A stretch of 29,273 nucleotides of DNA from Thermoplasmata archaeon (GCA_021836665.1 JAKBHQ010000419.1:1-29273); one strand, 5' to 3'; positions 7,532 to 16,050 are shown, numbered from the stretch's first letter. Made by a program: numbers and translations. Notes: generated by a model from the letters alone, not told the origin.

Positions 7532-9136
7532 TCAATCGCCAAACTTAGACCTCAGCACCTTCTTGTCAAACTTTCCAACCGACGTCCTAGGAACCATGTC
7601 GATGATTTCTAGACGATCTGGAAGCTGCCACTTTGCAAAACCTGACTTTGTAAGGTGTGCACGGACGTCCTCTATGGTAATGGTCGCTCCATCCCTTGGG
7701 ACAACTGCTGCGAGGGGCCGCTCTTGCCACTTCGGGTCGGGAATTGCAATAACGCACGCTTCAAGGACGTTTGGCATTCCCATTATGGCGCCCTCCATCT
7801 CAACCGATGAGATCCACTCACCCCCGGACTTTATCATGTCCTTGGTTCTATCAGCGATGCTGAAGTAGCCGTCAGGTGTTCCTATGGCGACGTCTCCAGT
7901 GGCGAACCAACCATCAGGGGTAAAGGATTCTGGACTCCGTCCCGAGAGGTAGCTATCTATGACCCAGGCGCCTTTTACATAGAGTTGACCCATTGTTTTT
8001 GAGTCCCAGGGTGCCTCATCCCCATTTTCGTCGCGGATCGATACCGATATTCCAGGAACGGGCAGGCCAGCCATGGTTTCAATTCTGTTGAGCCTCTCTT
8101 CGCCGTCAAGAGCTTTCAAGGAGTGTTTCGGTCGCGCCATGGATGCCAGAGGCGAGGTTTCGGTCATTCCCCAAGCCTGAGTGATTGGAATTCCGAATTC
8201 TTCCCGATACCTCTCGATGAGGGGCCTCGGTGGTTGCGACCCCCCGGAGACGATTTCTCTCAGCATCGGCAAGTTGACTTTGCGGCGTGAAAGTTCTTCG
8301 GCTAGCTGAATCCAAACCGTTGGTACTCCGGCGGCTAAGGTCACCTCTTCTTCGGTTAAGAAATCTACGAGGCTTACAGGGTCAAGGGGAGTCGCTGCGA
8401 AGACAATCTTGGCTCCAACTATTACCGAGGCGTGGACGCAGCCCCAGGCGTTTGCATGGAACATTGGCACAATTGGGAGCACAGCATCGCTTGGTGAGAT
8501 GCCCATTCCGCTAGGCAGGGCCACTCCGAGAGCGTGGAGGTAAGTTGACCGGTGGGTGTATAGAGCGCCCTTGGGTCTTCCTGTGGTACCAGACGTGTAG
8601 CAGAGGCTGGAGGGCGTGTCTTCGGGGATATCTAAGACGGAGTGGGTCGCCTCCTCATCCGCAATAAGTTCCTCGTACGATATCGCTCCCCGCAAGGTGG
8701 TTGCTGGAAGCTTGTCGCATAAAACGACGAATCTCTTTACCGTAGGTATGTCATCCTGAATTGCTTCTAGCAGTGGCAAAAGGTCAGGAGCAGCAAATAT
8801 TACTTCATCATTTGCATCGTTGATAATGAAAACTAGGTCGGCGGGAGAGAGCCTTGAATTCAACGTATGAAGTACGTACCCTAATGACGGTATCGCAAAG
8901 TAGCACTCCAGGTGGTAATAGCCGTTCCATGCCATAGTAGCAATCCGTGATTCGGGCTCCAATCCCATCTTTTCGATAGCGTTCATGAGTTTAAAACAAC
9001 GCTCGACCATGTCACTGTAAGTGTATCGATGGGTCGAAGTAGGAGATAGTTGAGTGACGATCTCTACCTCTCCAAAGTGCTTCTTAGCGTGATCCAGCAT
9101 CAGCCAGGTATTTAGCTGTGTGTTCATTATTGCCAT
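7532..9136 (-). CDS. fatty-acyl-CoA synthetase (AMP-binding, FadD/AlkK type)
   Basis: A 534-residue acyl-activating enzyme that forms an acyl-AMP and then acyl-CoA. The P-loop-like motif CYTSGTTGRPKGALYTHRS is at about 174-192. WGMTETSP (about 315) is the adenine/acyl-AMP motif, and WFATGDVAIGTPDGYFSIAD (about 408-428) carries the ribose-binding Asp. RTKDMIKSGGEWISS is the hinge, and GKFDKKVLR near 521 holds the catalytic Lys. HANAWG and the overall length match medium- and long-chain ligases of the AlkK kind. The start is an ATG at 9136 directly preceded by GGGGGG, a very strong ribosome binding site. It is followed by the thioesterase. A hairpin at 9236-9258 separates it from the cobalamin operon upstream on the same strand. 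Confidence 0.93.
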   Translation of the reverse strand: MAIMNTQLNTWLMLDHAKKHFGEVEIVTQLSPTSTHRYTYSDMVERCFKLMNAIEKMGLEPESRIATMAWNGYYHLECYFAIPSLGYVLHTLNSRLSPADLVFIINDANDEVIFAAPDLLPLLEAIQDDIPTVKRFVVLCDKLPATTLRGAISYEELIADEEATHSVLDIPEDTPSSLCYTSGTTGRPKGALYTHRSTYLHALGVALPSGMGISPSDAVLPIVPMFHANAWGCVHASVIVGAKIVFAATPLDPVSLVDFLTEEEVTLAAGVPTVWIQLAEELSRRKVNLPMLREIVSGGSQPPRPLIERYREEFGIPITQAWGMTETSPLASMARPKHSLKALDGEERLNRIETMAGLPVPGISVSIRDENGDEAPWDSKTMGQLYVKGAWVIDSYLSGRSPESFTPDGWFATGDVAIGTPDGYFSIADRTKDMIKSGGEWISSVEMEGAIMGMPNVLEACVIAIPDPKWQERPLAAVVPRDGATITIEDVRAHLTKSGFAKWQLPDRLEIIDMVPRTSVGKFDKKVLRSKFGD

Positions 9137-9235
9137 TTTCCCCCCAAAAGAAACTCGGCCTAAACCACGCTAATGATATCCTCGTTTCACTCTGTTGGTA
9201 TGGCAATTAAGGGATTTGGCTAAGAACTACGCCCG

Positions 9236-9258
9236 TGCCGAGGTGTTCACCCCGGGCA
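9236..9258. terminator. inverted repeat between cbiX and the acyl-CoA synthetase gene
   Basis: The arms CCGAGGTG and CACCCCGG (9238-9255) pair with one A-C mismatch on plus, or a G-U wobble on minus. The pairing extends outward by a few bases with a bulge. It begins about 30 bp after the cbiX stop, in the place expected for the end of the minus-strand cobalamin operon. There is no T run, so a classic intrinsic terminator is not shown. Confidence 0.3.
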
Positions 9259-9288
9259 TCAAGGTAAGGCACCCAGCTACTGGTTTAG

Positions 9289-10161
9289 CTAGTTACCACC
9301 CCGAAGTGAAATTGGATGGCGATATATGCATATATCGCAGCTCATAAGTATGGGAACTCGAGATGCCTGAGCAATTCTTTCAATTAGAACCTGGGTTACG
9401 CTGTCGTCGATTCCGATCTCTTTTCCTAGCGAGATTGTGCAGTCCGGGTGGTTAGTGGCCCATTGACTTGCTTGAGCGTAGATCCGATCCAATAGGGCAC
9501 CGCGGTAGAGGAAGTAAGGCTGCACGACTATGTCTCGGCGACCCAAGGAATATAAGCGATCTAACCCTTCTATTACCGAGGGAAGGGCGAGGGAAACAAA
9601 ACTCGTTTCGACCTCGATGAAGCCTCCGAACTCTTTGACCAGCCGTGATATCTTGAAAAGTTCTGAGTTGGCGTCAGGGTCTGACGCTCCCCTCCCTACT
9701 AGAAGGACCGCCTCATCTGGACCGCCATTGGCAGCATGTATACGGGCCGTTATTGTGTCAAGTATTAGGCGGTGAGCGCCAAGGTCTCGGGCATATGCCA
9801 CATCTACCTGAGGCGACTTCCTGCGCACGTAGTTGACCAGTTCGGCGCCATCGTCCTTCAAGTGGCCAGCTGGAAGGAGGATAAGGGGTGCGACGACTAT
9901 GGATTCTGGATTAGTTGCTAGAAGTTCATCCATTGCCGGATACATATTTGGCCCACAAAGCTCGATGAAGCCCGCAAAGACCGGTTGCTTGATCGACGCC
10001 CTCAGGTGATCAACCGCTTCGAGAAACTGACTCCTGCCATCAACGGACTTAGTGCCGTGCCCCATGACGAAAATAGCCTCCACGTCGTCTGGAATAAGGC
10101 TGGATCGGTCCGAATCCTCAACGGTAGAATTAGTCGGCGCTGAATTAGTTTCCCAGTTCAT
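9289..10161 (-). CDS. cbiX: sirohydrochlorin cobaltochelatase, two-domain CbiX
   Basis: With the ATG at 10161 the protein has 290 residues. This start has a good site (CGGAG, 7 bases upstream); the frame could extend to 10227, but that would run deep into cbiC. CbiX inserts Co2+ into sirohydrochlorin, the first committed step of the cobalt-early route. The first domain has the metal-binding His35 in FVMGHGT, with GFIELCGPNM downstream supplying the conserved Glu. The second domain has the VGRGASDPDAN motif. Near the C-terminus (about 273-278) is MSCDIC, an MxCxxC motif. The Bacillus megaterium CbiX carries the same motif and is reported to bind a [4Fe-4S] cluster; the His-rich tail of that protein is absent here. 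It overlaps the end of cbiC by 17 bp and is the last gene of the minus arm. Confidence 0.92.
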   Translation of the reverse strand: MNWETNSAPTNSTVEDSDRSSLIPDDVEAIFVMGHGTKSVDGRSQFLEAVDHLRASIKQPVFAGFIELCGPNMYPAMDELLATNPESIVVAPLILLPAGHLKDDGAELVNYVRRKSPQVDVAYARDLGAHRLILDTITARIHAANGGPDEAVLLVGRGASDPDANSELFKISRLVKEFGGFIEVETSFVSLALPSVIEGLDRLYSLGRRDIVVQPYFLYRGALLDRIYAQASQWATNHPDCTISLGKEIGIDDSVTQVLIERIAQASRVPILMSCDICIYRHPISLRGGN

Positions 10162-10789
10162 TTGATACTCCGTTAGCAGTTTGATATGGACCAACAATAC
10201 GACCATCTTTGACGTATCTCTGACCATTAGAGATGCGGATCAGCGCATTCATCGCAGCGGCTGCGGCTGCGGAACCACCTCTTTCGCCACTGTTTGTAAC
10301 AAATTCAAGGTCCGAATTTCTCAGGCGTAATTTTGATTCAGCCGCTCCCACAAACCCAACAGGCATGCCAATTACTACCGAGCCTTCAAGTAACTCGGAG
10401 CGGTCGAGTAGTGCCTCCAAGGAGGTCGGTGAGCAGCCGACCACGAATATTGCGGGGGAAAAGTTGCTAACCGCTTTGAACATTGAGGAGTAACTTCGAG
10501 TTCTACTCTCCAGGAGATCAAACTGTTCCGTAATTGCTGAGATCGATTCCTTGGAGCTAATACCGAATTTTGTCATCGAGACGTCGGCCACAATTGGTCT
10601 GTGATCCTGGAGCAACTTCAGCGAAGAGATGACGAAATTGCTGGTAATAGCCATAGATCTTGCAAAGTCTAAATCTGCGGTGGAGTGGACCACTCGTGCA
10701 ATGATCTCTGCGCTGTCGTCATCTAATGAAGCGAAATCGAGACGCTTCCCGAGTATTTGGTACGACTGTTCCTCTATTGGATGTGGCAT
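10145..10789 (-). CDS. cbiC: precorrin-8X methylmutase (CbiC/CobH)
   Basis: A 214-residue protein of normal length. It moves the C-11 methyl group to C-12, converting (cobalt-)precorrin-8 to (cobyrinic) hydrogenobyrinic acid. RVVHSTAD contains the catalytic His35. The loop PIVADVSMTKFGIS is present, and VIGMPVGFVGAAESKLRLR (about 140-158) is the family hallmark that shapes the substrate pocket. The short C-terminal SGERGGSAAAAAAMNALIR stretch also fits. The start is an ATG at 10789, 20 bp after the ferredoxin stop. The 3' end is overlapped by cbiX, so the two are translationally linked. Confidence 0.95.
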   Translation of the reverse strand: MPHPIEEQSYQILGKRLDFASLDDDSAEIIARVVHSTADLDFARSMAITSNFVISSLKLLQDHRPIVADVSMTKFGISSKESISAITEQFDLLESRTRSYSSMFKAVSNFSPAIFVVGCSPTSLEALLDRSELLEGSVVIGMPVGFVGAAESKLRLRNSDLEFVTNSGERGGSAAAAAAMNALIRISNGQRYVKDGRIVGPYQTANGVSNELGN

Positions 10790-10808
10790 GGCATTTGCTT
10801 TCTAGGTT

Positions 10809-11030
10809 TCAATTGATACTTATGGATCCCCGTGGGCAAACCTCTAGGCAGTAAAGGCAACCGGTGCAGTTATCGGCTAGGAACCCCGGTCGATACGGGG
10901 ACGGCCGGAGTGCCTTGGTCGGGCAGGTCAGAACGCATAAGCCACACGCGGTACAAGAGTCGGCGATGGCGATTTCAAAAATCGGCATCACCTTTACTGC
11001 CTTAACTGAACCTATGAGTGGTGTAGTCAT
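10809..11030 (-). CDS. 2[4Fe-4S] ferredoxin within the cobalamin operon
   Basis: A 73-residue protein (or 59, if it starts at the inner ATG at 10988). Two classic clusters of CxxCxxCxxxCP are seen: CTACGLCVLTCP and CTGCLYCLEVCP, separated by 21 residues, as in bacterial 2[4Fe-4S] ferredoxins. The inner start MPIFEIAIADSCTACG looks more like a normal ferredoxin N-terminus, but neither start has a strong ribosome binding site. The gene is wedged between cbiG-cbiH (22 bp upstream) and cbiC (20 bp downstream), so it is almost certainly part of the operon. A role as electron donor to a step of corrin synthesis, or as a partner of CbiH, is inference from position only. Confidence 0.85.
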   Translation of the reverse strand: MTTPLIGSVKAVKVMPIFEIAIADSCTACGLCVLTCPTKALRPSPYRPGFLADNCTGCLYCLEVCPRGSISIN

Positions 11031-11052
11031 AACTGGCTTGGCATCTGTGGGG

Positions 11053-12756
11053 TCATTTCTTCTCGCTATATCCGCGTGGGGTATACGCCCGTATCCCAGC
11101 GAAGGTCGATGTCGTTGAACCGACTATTACTAGTGTCTCCATATCAACCTCGTCGCTACTGAAGTCAGCTAGTTGGACAACCTTCACCGACTGGTGGTCT
11201 CTCCCTACCGCCCTCGCTACCACGACGGGCGTTGTTGCGGGCCTAAATTCAGCGAGGATTCCGATCGCCTTGTTGAGTTGCGAGATTCTTCGGCTTGATT
11301 TTGGGTTATAGAATGCCGCAACGAGGTCCGCCCGTGCCACTGCGATTACCCGTTCTTCGATGACACTCCACGGTGTCATTAGATCAGATAGTGAAATATA
11401 CGCATGATCATGCCCAAGGATGGCCCCGGCGACCGCAGAAGACGCTAGTGCCGCCGTTACCCCAGGCACCACGGTAATTAGCTTTGGATCGAAGCCAATG
11501 ATCTCTGCCCTCTCGAAGGCCAGGCTAGCCATTGCGAATACCCCCGGGTCCCCGGAGCAAACCAGTGCCACTTCGTAGCCGGCGATGGCCGAATCGATAG
11601 CAAAGTCCACTCGGTGGGTTTCTTCGCCAATCGGAAACCTTTTGACCTTCTGGTTGGGAGTCAGAAGGTCACTACAGAGGTCAACGTATGGTCCGAAGCC
11701 GGTAACCACTTCGGCGTGACTTATGGTATTTGCGGCCTGCAATGTCCTAAGGTCGGGATTGCCCGGGCCAAGGCCAACTACAAACAATCGGCCGGGCTTA
11801 GCTGATCGCTGGGCCACGGCCACGGTGACCGCCCGGAACTTTCTCTTTGAAACAATCAAGCCGTCGGGCGATCCAGACGCGAGGATTGCGGCCGCCTCAG
11901 CAACGGAGGCGCTTCCAACCGAGTCAAGTACAGTACTACTCGGATTGGGAACCTCTACTCGGGCTAGCTGGGAGCTATCGAAGAAGACGGTTGGGTGGTT
12001 TAGGGCGACAATGGCCGGGTGATCTTTTCGAATATCAATCGTTGCGAAGGTGTGGATAGCTTCGTTGGCTAGATTTGACTCGATCATCGTAGCCTCTATT
12101 GCCGAGGCGACTTCGTCCGGGGTCGCATCGCTGGAGCACCCGACTCCCACCACGAGTAATTCGGGGATGAGTTGGACCGATCCAACCAGCCTAAGGTGCG
12201 CTAAGTCGGGCCTCGTGATTGAAATTAGGATTTCTGGACCGTCGTCCGAAGTGGCTGAATCGGCTAATGCCCCAGGGAGGGGCCAGCCTGTCGAATTTGT
12301 GACTCTTGGGACGATCCCGGAGTTCAATTGAGCTTGAAAGTGGGCTATATCGCCGACGGCATGATATCCGGCGAAACTGTTCAGGGTGTAGGTGTTGTTT
12401 CGGTCGGATGGATTTGTAATGACTGGCTCGCTCCCAATAGTCGCCGCTATCGTTTTGGCAAGTCTGTTTGCTCCCCGATGGCCACCGAGGAGTGGTATGG
12501 CATAGCTGCCATCTTCATCAACACATACCACCGAAGGGTCCGTAGCCTTTGAGCTAATGTGCGGGGCTATTGACCTTACCGCAATCGCCGCCGTAGTTAC
12601 AAATACAATCTGGTCGAAGCTGGTGAAGACCTCGCCAATTTTCACTTCGGACAAAGGTAGGGTCGTGGGAGATATCCTATTGGCTAAAACTCGCCCCTTT
12701 TCCGAAAGATAAAGGCAGATCAACCTGGGTGTCCCAGCGGTGTTCTTATGTGTCAT
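11053..12756 (-). CDS. cbiGH: CbiG-CbiH fusion: cobalt-precorrin-5A hydrolase / (cobalt-)precorrin-3B C17-methyltransferase
   Basis: A 567-residue fusion. Residues 1 to about 320 are CbiG, which opens the delta-lactone and releases acetaldehyde in the cobalt-early route. Marks are FVTTAAIAVRSIAPHI, VVCVDEDGSYAIPLLGGHRGAN and the C-terminal domain with LLVVGVGCSSDATPDE. From about 327 a full CbiH/CobJ SAM-dependent methyltransferase follows, which adds the C-17 methyl and contracts the ring: GLGPGNPDL, FGPYVDL, VCSGDPGVFAMASL, VVPGVTAALASSAVAGA and DLVAAFYNPKSSRR. Both parts seem intact. The start is an ATG at 12756, overlapping the end of cbiET by 11 bp. Fusion of these successive activities is known in some genomes, so it is uncommon rather than new. 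Confidence 0.93.
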   Translation of the reverse strand: MTHKNTAGTPRLICLYLSEKGRVLANRISPTTLPLSEVKIGEVFTSFDQIVFVTTAAIAVRSIAPHISSKATDPSVVCVDEDGSYAIPLLGGHRGANRLAKTIAATIGSEPVITNPSDRNNTYTLNSFAGYHAVGDIAHFQAQLNSGIVPRVTNSTGWPLPGALADSATSDDGPEILISITRPDLAHLRLVGSVQLIPELLVVGVGCSSDATPDEVASAIEATMIESNLANEAIHTFATIDIRKDHPAIVALNHPTVFFDSSQLARVEVPNPSSTVLDSVGSASVAEAAAILASGSPDGLIVSKRKFRAVTVAVAQRSAKPGRLFVVGLGPGNPDLRTLQAANTISHAEVVTGFGPYVDLCSDLLTPNQKVKRFPIGEETHRVDFAIDSAIAGYEVALVCSGDPGVFAMASLAFERAEIIGFDPKLITVVPGVTAALASSAVAGAILGHDHAYISLSDLMTPWSVIEERVIAVARADLVAAFYNPKSSRRISQLNKAIGILAEFRPATTPVVVARAVGRDHQSVKVVQLADFSSDEVDMETLVIVGSTTSTFAGIRAYTPRGYSEKK

Positions 12757-14098
12757 GTTGGTTTACTTCTCTCCAGGAGATAAAGACCGGGTTATCGGAG
12801 ACTAAACGAAGTGTCCCGTCGACCAGGCTCACAGAATGAGATACTGATACTTGGCATAGATTTCCCAAGAGTGCTCCGGCCCTGTTTGCGTGGTCTAATG
12901 AGGCGGAGGCAACGGCGAAGCTGGAATTATGCGGGACTTGTGACTCGATCTTTTCGAAGTCAGAGAAACCTCCACCGAGGAAGATAGCTTCGGAGTTCGA
13001 GATGACTTCAGGAAATTCGCAATTGTCACCTTGGATTAAGTTTCCGCTATAGCCGAACAGATTGAGATTTCTGCGAATGATGTCTAGCCTGTGGGGATTT
13101 TTCTCGACGAAGGTGACAATGAGGTCAGGTCTCAAGGCTAGCGCCGATATCCCGACCGTCCCAACTCCAGCACCCAGGTCAACTAGCCGGGCGTGTGGTT
13201 CAAGCCTATCGATTTGAAGCTTTGAGAGTATCACCGCCCTGACCTCGGGTTTGGTGAAAGGATTGTCTTGGGTTATAAACGCACTGGAGGAAAAAGCCGA
13301 AGGTCGAGTTAGGTGTGAAATCCCCTGAAGGGAGGACGAAGTCGTTGGTCGCCGAGGGATTGTGTCGATGCGATCCGGTTTTCTGATCGCGATGACCACT
13401 GCGAAATCCAGATTTTCCCCTGCCAGTTGACCTTCTAATTCCCGGGGGCTGCTCTCGATAGAAAAGGCCTTGGTAGAAAAGGCCTTGGTAGAAAAGGCAA
13501 AGTGGCCCTCTTGCTCCGAAAGTATCTCAGAAAAGATGTGGACCTCCCACTCATCAGTTGCCATGGTGGCAATTGTCTGGCCTAAAGCCCGGCCGTCGTA
13601 GGTTGGTGAGGAGATAAGGGCGAACTTCATAGCGTTCGGGTTATTTAGTACCCTGGCCAGCTCATCGAGTGAGTCATTTTGATTCCTCCCATGAAATGAG
13701 ATCACAGTGGCGTCTTCCCAATTGATTCCTAGGCGAGCAAAGGCCCATGCCACAGAGGACGCGTTTGGAAAGACTTCGAATGAGTCTTTTGGAAGCCGCT
13801 CTCCTGCTAATCGAACTATTCCGAAAAACCCTGGATCACCTGAAGCTAGAACTACTACTGGCTTAGCCATTGCCGGAATCTGATCAAAAATATCGACCAT
13901 GGGTGATGGAAATGCGAAGACTTCCTGATTTGGCTCTATTAGCCAAGAAAGCTTGGCAATCTTGCTGCTCGAACCGACTATCGATTTCGCCTGACGGATT
14001 TTTTCAAGCATCGCCGGCTGGATCCACTTGCTGTCAGTGGAAGCGAGTCCGACTATGGATACTGCGGCTCCACCCATTTCCTTGGAAGTGTTCATCAT
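12746..14098 (-). CDS. cobL: CbiE-CbiT fusion (CobL): precorrin-6Y C5,15-methyltransferase, decarboxylating
   Basis: A 450-residue bifunctional enzyme. CbiE (about 1-210) methylates C-5; motifs are SIVGLASTDSKWIQP, VVVLASGDPGFFGI and ATVISFHGRNQNDSL. CbiT (about 250-440) methylates C-15 and removes the acetate carboxyl; its SAM-binding motif I is ARLVDLGAGVGTVGI near 305-318, followed by VEKNPHRL and the GDNCEFP segment. IFLGGGFSDFE also matches. Between the halves, residues about 200-212 read AFSTKAFSTKAFS, encoded by a 15-bp tandem repeat, which probably lengthens a surface strand or loop. The start is the ATG at 14098 (a second Met follows at once). There are 15 bp between it and cbiD upstream. 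Confidence 0.94.
   Translation of the reverse strand: MMNTSKEMGGAAVSIVGLASTDSKWIQPAMLEKIRQAKSIVGSSSKIAKLSWLIEPNQEVFAFPSPMVDIFDQIPAMAKPVVVLASGDPGFFGIVRLAGERLPKDSFEVFPNASSVAWAFARLGINWEDATVISFHGRNQNDSLDELARVLNNPNAMKFALISSPTYDGRALGQTIATMATDEWEVHIFSEILSEQEGHFAFSTKAFSTKAFSIESSPRELEGQLAGENLDFAVVIAIRKPDRIDTIPRRPTTSSSLQGISHLTRPSAFSSSAFITQDNPFTKPEVRAVILSKLQIDRLEPHARLVDLGAGVGTVGISALALRPDLIVTFVEKNPHRLDIIRRNLNLFGYSGNLIQGDNCEFPEVISNSEAIFLGGGFSDFEKIESQVPHNSSFAVASASLDHANRAGALLGNLCQVSVSHSVSLVDGTLRLVSDNPVFISWREVNQHDT
13461..13498. repeat. 15-bp tandem repeat, about 2.5 copies, inside cobL
   Basis: Two full copies and eight bases of a third (unit gaaaaggccttggta on plus) lie at 13461-13498. The period is a multiple of three, so the frame is kept; the minus-strand protein reads AFSTK twice and then AFS. 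The copies are identical at the base level, indicating a recent duplication. Confidence 0.9.
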
Positions 14099-14113
14099 TT
14101 TAAGCAGTCCAAT

Positions 14114-15238
14114 TTATTTTTCGACCTGTCCCCTTAGAGCGGGTGAGGTCGAAACAGCTTTAGTCGCATCAAAGTCGACCATGGTAACGTCGATGGTGGA
14201 AGAACTTGATAGGTTAGCGCTAAGTGTTTGTGCGGCCCACAAGGTGAGAAGTTCCATTGGTGTAAAATCGCCCATCGCCTCGCAGACCTCATAGAAGTGT
14301 CTGGCGGTAGTTGTCTCGTGGGCGGATTGGACTATCCGAGGGTCGGCCGACGCTTCCCTAGCTGCGCTTTCTAGCACAGTGGTGTCAAGGTTGGATCGAT
14401 GAAAATGGGTCATCGTAGTACCTTCAGCAAGCTTGGAGACCTTTCCAACCATCCCAATCCAGTGAAGGGTTGGAATTTGATTCCTGTTGGCTCTTTTTAT
14501 GGCGACGCCGGTAAAGTCACCAACCTCGACCACCTCCGTGTCGCTCAACCTTAGATAGTTTCGTAGTGCGAATTCACTAGAACGTGAGCCGGTGACAAAG
14601 GCGATCTCCTTCGATCCCTGAGCCGATGCTACATCTATCTGTTGGACGACCGACGCCCTGAAAGATGCGGTGGAGAATGGCTTGACAACACCCGTTGTAC
14701 CTAGAATTGAAATTCCACCCAGGATTCCAAGTCGAGAATTAGTCGTTTTCTTAGCCATCTCTTCCCCTCCGGGTACGACGATGGTGACCTTGACCGCGAG
14801 GTCGGTTACCTCTGAGATCGCTTGGCGAATCATCTTTTGTGGCACGGGATTGATTGCCGGCGAGCCGACTTCAAGTCCTAGACCCGGCTTGGTAACCTGG
14901 CCAACGCCTGAACCTCCAAGAATGGCTACTTCACCTTGGTGGTCGAGTACTTCAACCGAAGCCGTGATATGGGCGCCGTGAGTACAGTCAGGATCGTCGC
15001 CAGCGTCTTTGATGACGTAGCAACTACCAAGATCATCTTGAAATACTTCGAAGGGTACTTTTATGCCTGAGGGGAGGGTAACTTCTACGGCCGTCGGGGC
15101 CACACCGGTGAGCTGCCTTATTAGATCGGCTTTCGCTGCGGCGGCGGCACAAGTTCCGGTCGTCCAGCCGCTCCTTAGCTTGCCGGCCGGTTTTGGGCCG
15201 AGACCCTCTTCGTCCGGGGGAGAAATTGGACCCATCAA
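14114..15238 (-). CDS. cbiD: cobalt-precorrin-5B C1-methyltransferase (CbiD)
   Basis: A 374-residue protein of typical length, belonging to the cobalt-early route, where it methylates C-1 of cobalt-precorrin-5B. The signature SGWTTGTCAAAAAKA is at residues 23-37. DDPDCTHGAHI, GGSGVGQVTKPGL, IVVPGGEEMAKKTTNSRLGI and ILGTTGVVKPFS follow in family order, and GDFTGVAIKRA with GMVGKVSKLAEGTTMTH closes the core. It starts with an ATG overlapping the cbiF stop by four bases (ATGA), so translation of the two is coupled. The presence of CbiD, rather than CobF, is one of the clearest signs that the ring is made by the cobalt-early chemistry. Confidence 0.96.
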   Translation of the reverse strand: MMGPISPPDEEGLGPKPAGKLRSGWTTGTCAAAAAKADLIRQLTGVAPTAVEVTLPSGIKVPFEVFQDDLGSCYVIKDAGDDPDCTHGAHITASVEVLDHQGEVAILGGSGVGQVTKPGLGLEVGSPAINPVPQKMIRQAISEVTDLAVKVTIVVPGGEEMAKKTTNSRLGILGGISILGTTGVVKPFSTASFRASVVQQIDVASAQGSKEIAFVTGSRSSEFALRNYLRLSDTEVVEVGDFTGVAIKRANRNQIPTLHWIGMVGKVSKLAEGTTMTHFHRSNLDTTVLESAAREASADPRIVQSAHETTTARHFYEVCEAMGDFTPMELLTLWAAQTLSANLSSSSTIDVTMVDFDATKAVSTSPALRGQVEK

Positions 15239-16050
15239 TCTGCCACCCTCTTGCTCCTTCCGGTCGGCCGTCCGGCGGTATCACCCTGCTTTGAGCGCTT
15301 TCTATATCGATGGGCGAAAGTCGGATTGTATAGGTGACTCCGCTTTTCACCTTGACCCGCCAGCGCCTCACCCACGAGCACGAGGAGAGTTCTAGTTGCG
15401 CCGACCGTTTTCATGGTCTTGCTCAGCTCTCCTAACGTGGTCTCGACGATCTGTTGGTCTGGCCAACTCACCCTTACAACTACATAGGCGGGTGTGTTTG
15501 GGTTATAGACCGAATCCGGACCCAAGAGCTCCGCCTGGAGTTTCTCCGGCATTGCACCAGATAGGAATATGGCCAGAGTGCCCCCTACCTTCGAATAGTT
15601 TTCAACCGTTTCACCTGGAGGTATGGAGGCACTGGTTTTGCCTTCGATCCGGGTGAAGACGACGCTTTGCGCCTTACCCGGGACCGTGAACTCCCTAGCT
15701 ATCACCGCAGAAGCCGCCGATGCGGAGGTCACACCAGGGATAACTTCGAATTCGATTCTGTTTTTTTCTAAAAAATCTATCTGTTCGGCGATGGCACCAT
15801 AGATCGACGGATCTCCTGAGTGGAGACGTACGATGTCAGCTTCTGAACGAGTTGCATAAATTTCAAGGACATCTTCGAGTGTCATGCCTGAGGAGTCAAA
15901 GAGCTCAACATCCTCGCTGCAATGGACGAGGAGATCTTGTGGGATAAGTGACGAGGCCCAAATTACAATATCAGCGTCGGCAAGCCGCTTCTGGCCACGC
16001 AAAGTTATCAGGTCTATAGCCCCAGGCCCCGCACCAACAAAACTGATCAC
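15235..16050 (-). CDS. cbiF: (cobalt-)precorrin-4 C11-methyltransferase (CbiF/CobM)
   Basis: A 271-residue SAM-dependent methyltransferase of the tetrapyrrole methylase fold. The N-terminus SFVGAGPGAIDLITLRGQK is the first SAM loop. DIVIWASSLIP, RLHSGDPSIYGAIAEQID and EVIPGVTSASAASAVIAREFT are the central motifs, with EGKTSASIPPGE, GTLAIFLSGAM and a final VETTLGEL after them. The last 25 residues are basic and rich in Arg and Lys, an extension beyond the usual end. A 155-bp gap separates its ATG (16050) from the end of cobI upstream, and it is coupled to cbiD by an ATGA overlap. Confidence 0.96.
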   Translation of the reverse strand: MISFVGAGPGAIDLITLRGQKRLADADIVIWASSLIPQDLLVHCSEDVELFDSSGMTLEDVLEIYATRSEADIVRLHSGDPSIYGAIAEQIDFLEKNRIEFEVIPGVTSASAASAVIAREFTVPGKAQSVVFTRIEGKTSASIPPGETVENYSKVGGTLAIFLSGAMPEKLQAELLGPDSVYNPNTPAYVVVRVSWPDQQIVETTLGELSKTMKTVGATRTLLVLVGEALAGQGEKRSHLYNPTFAHRYRKRSKQGDTAGRPTGRSKRVAD

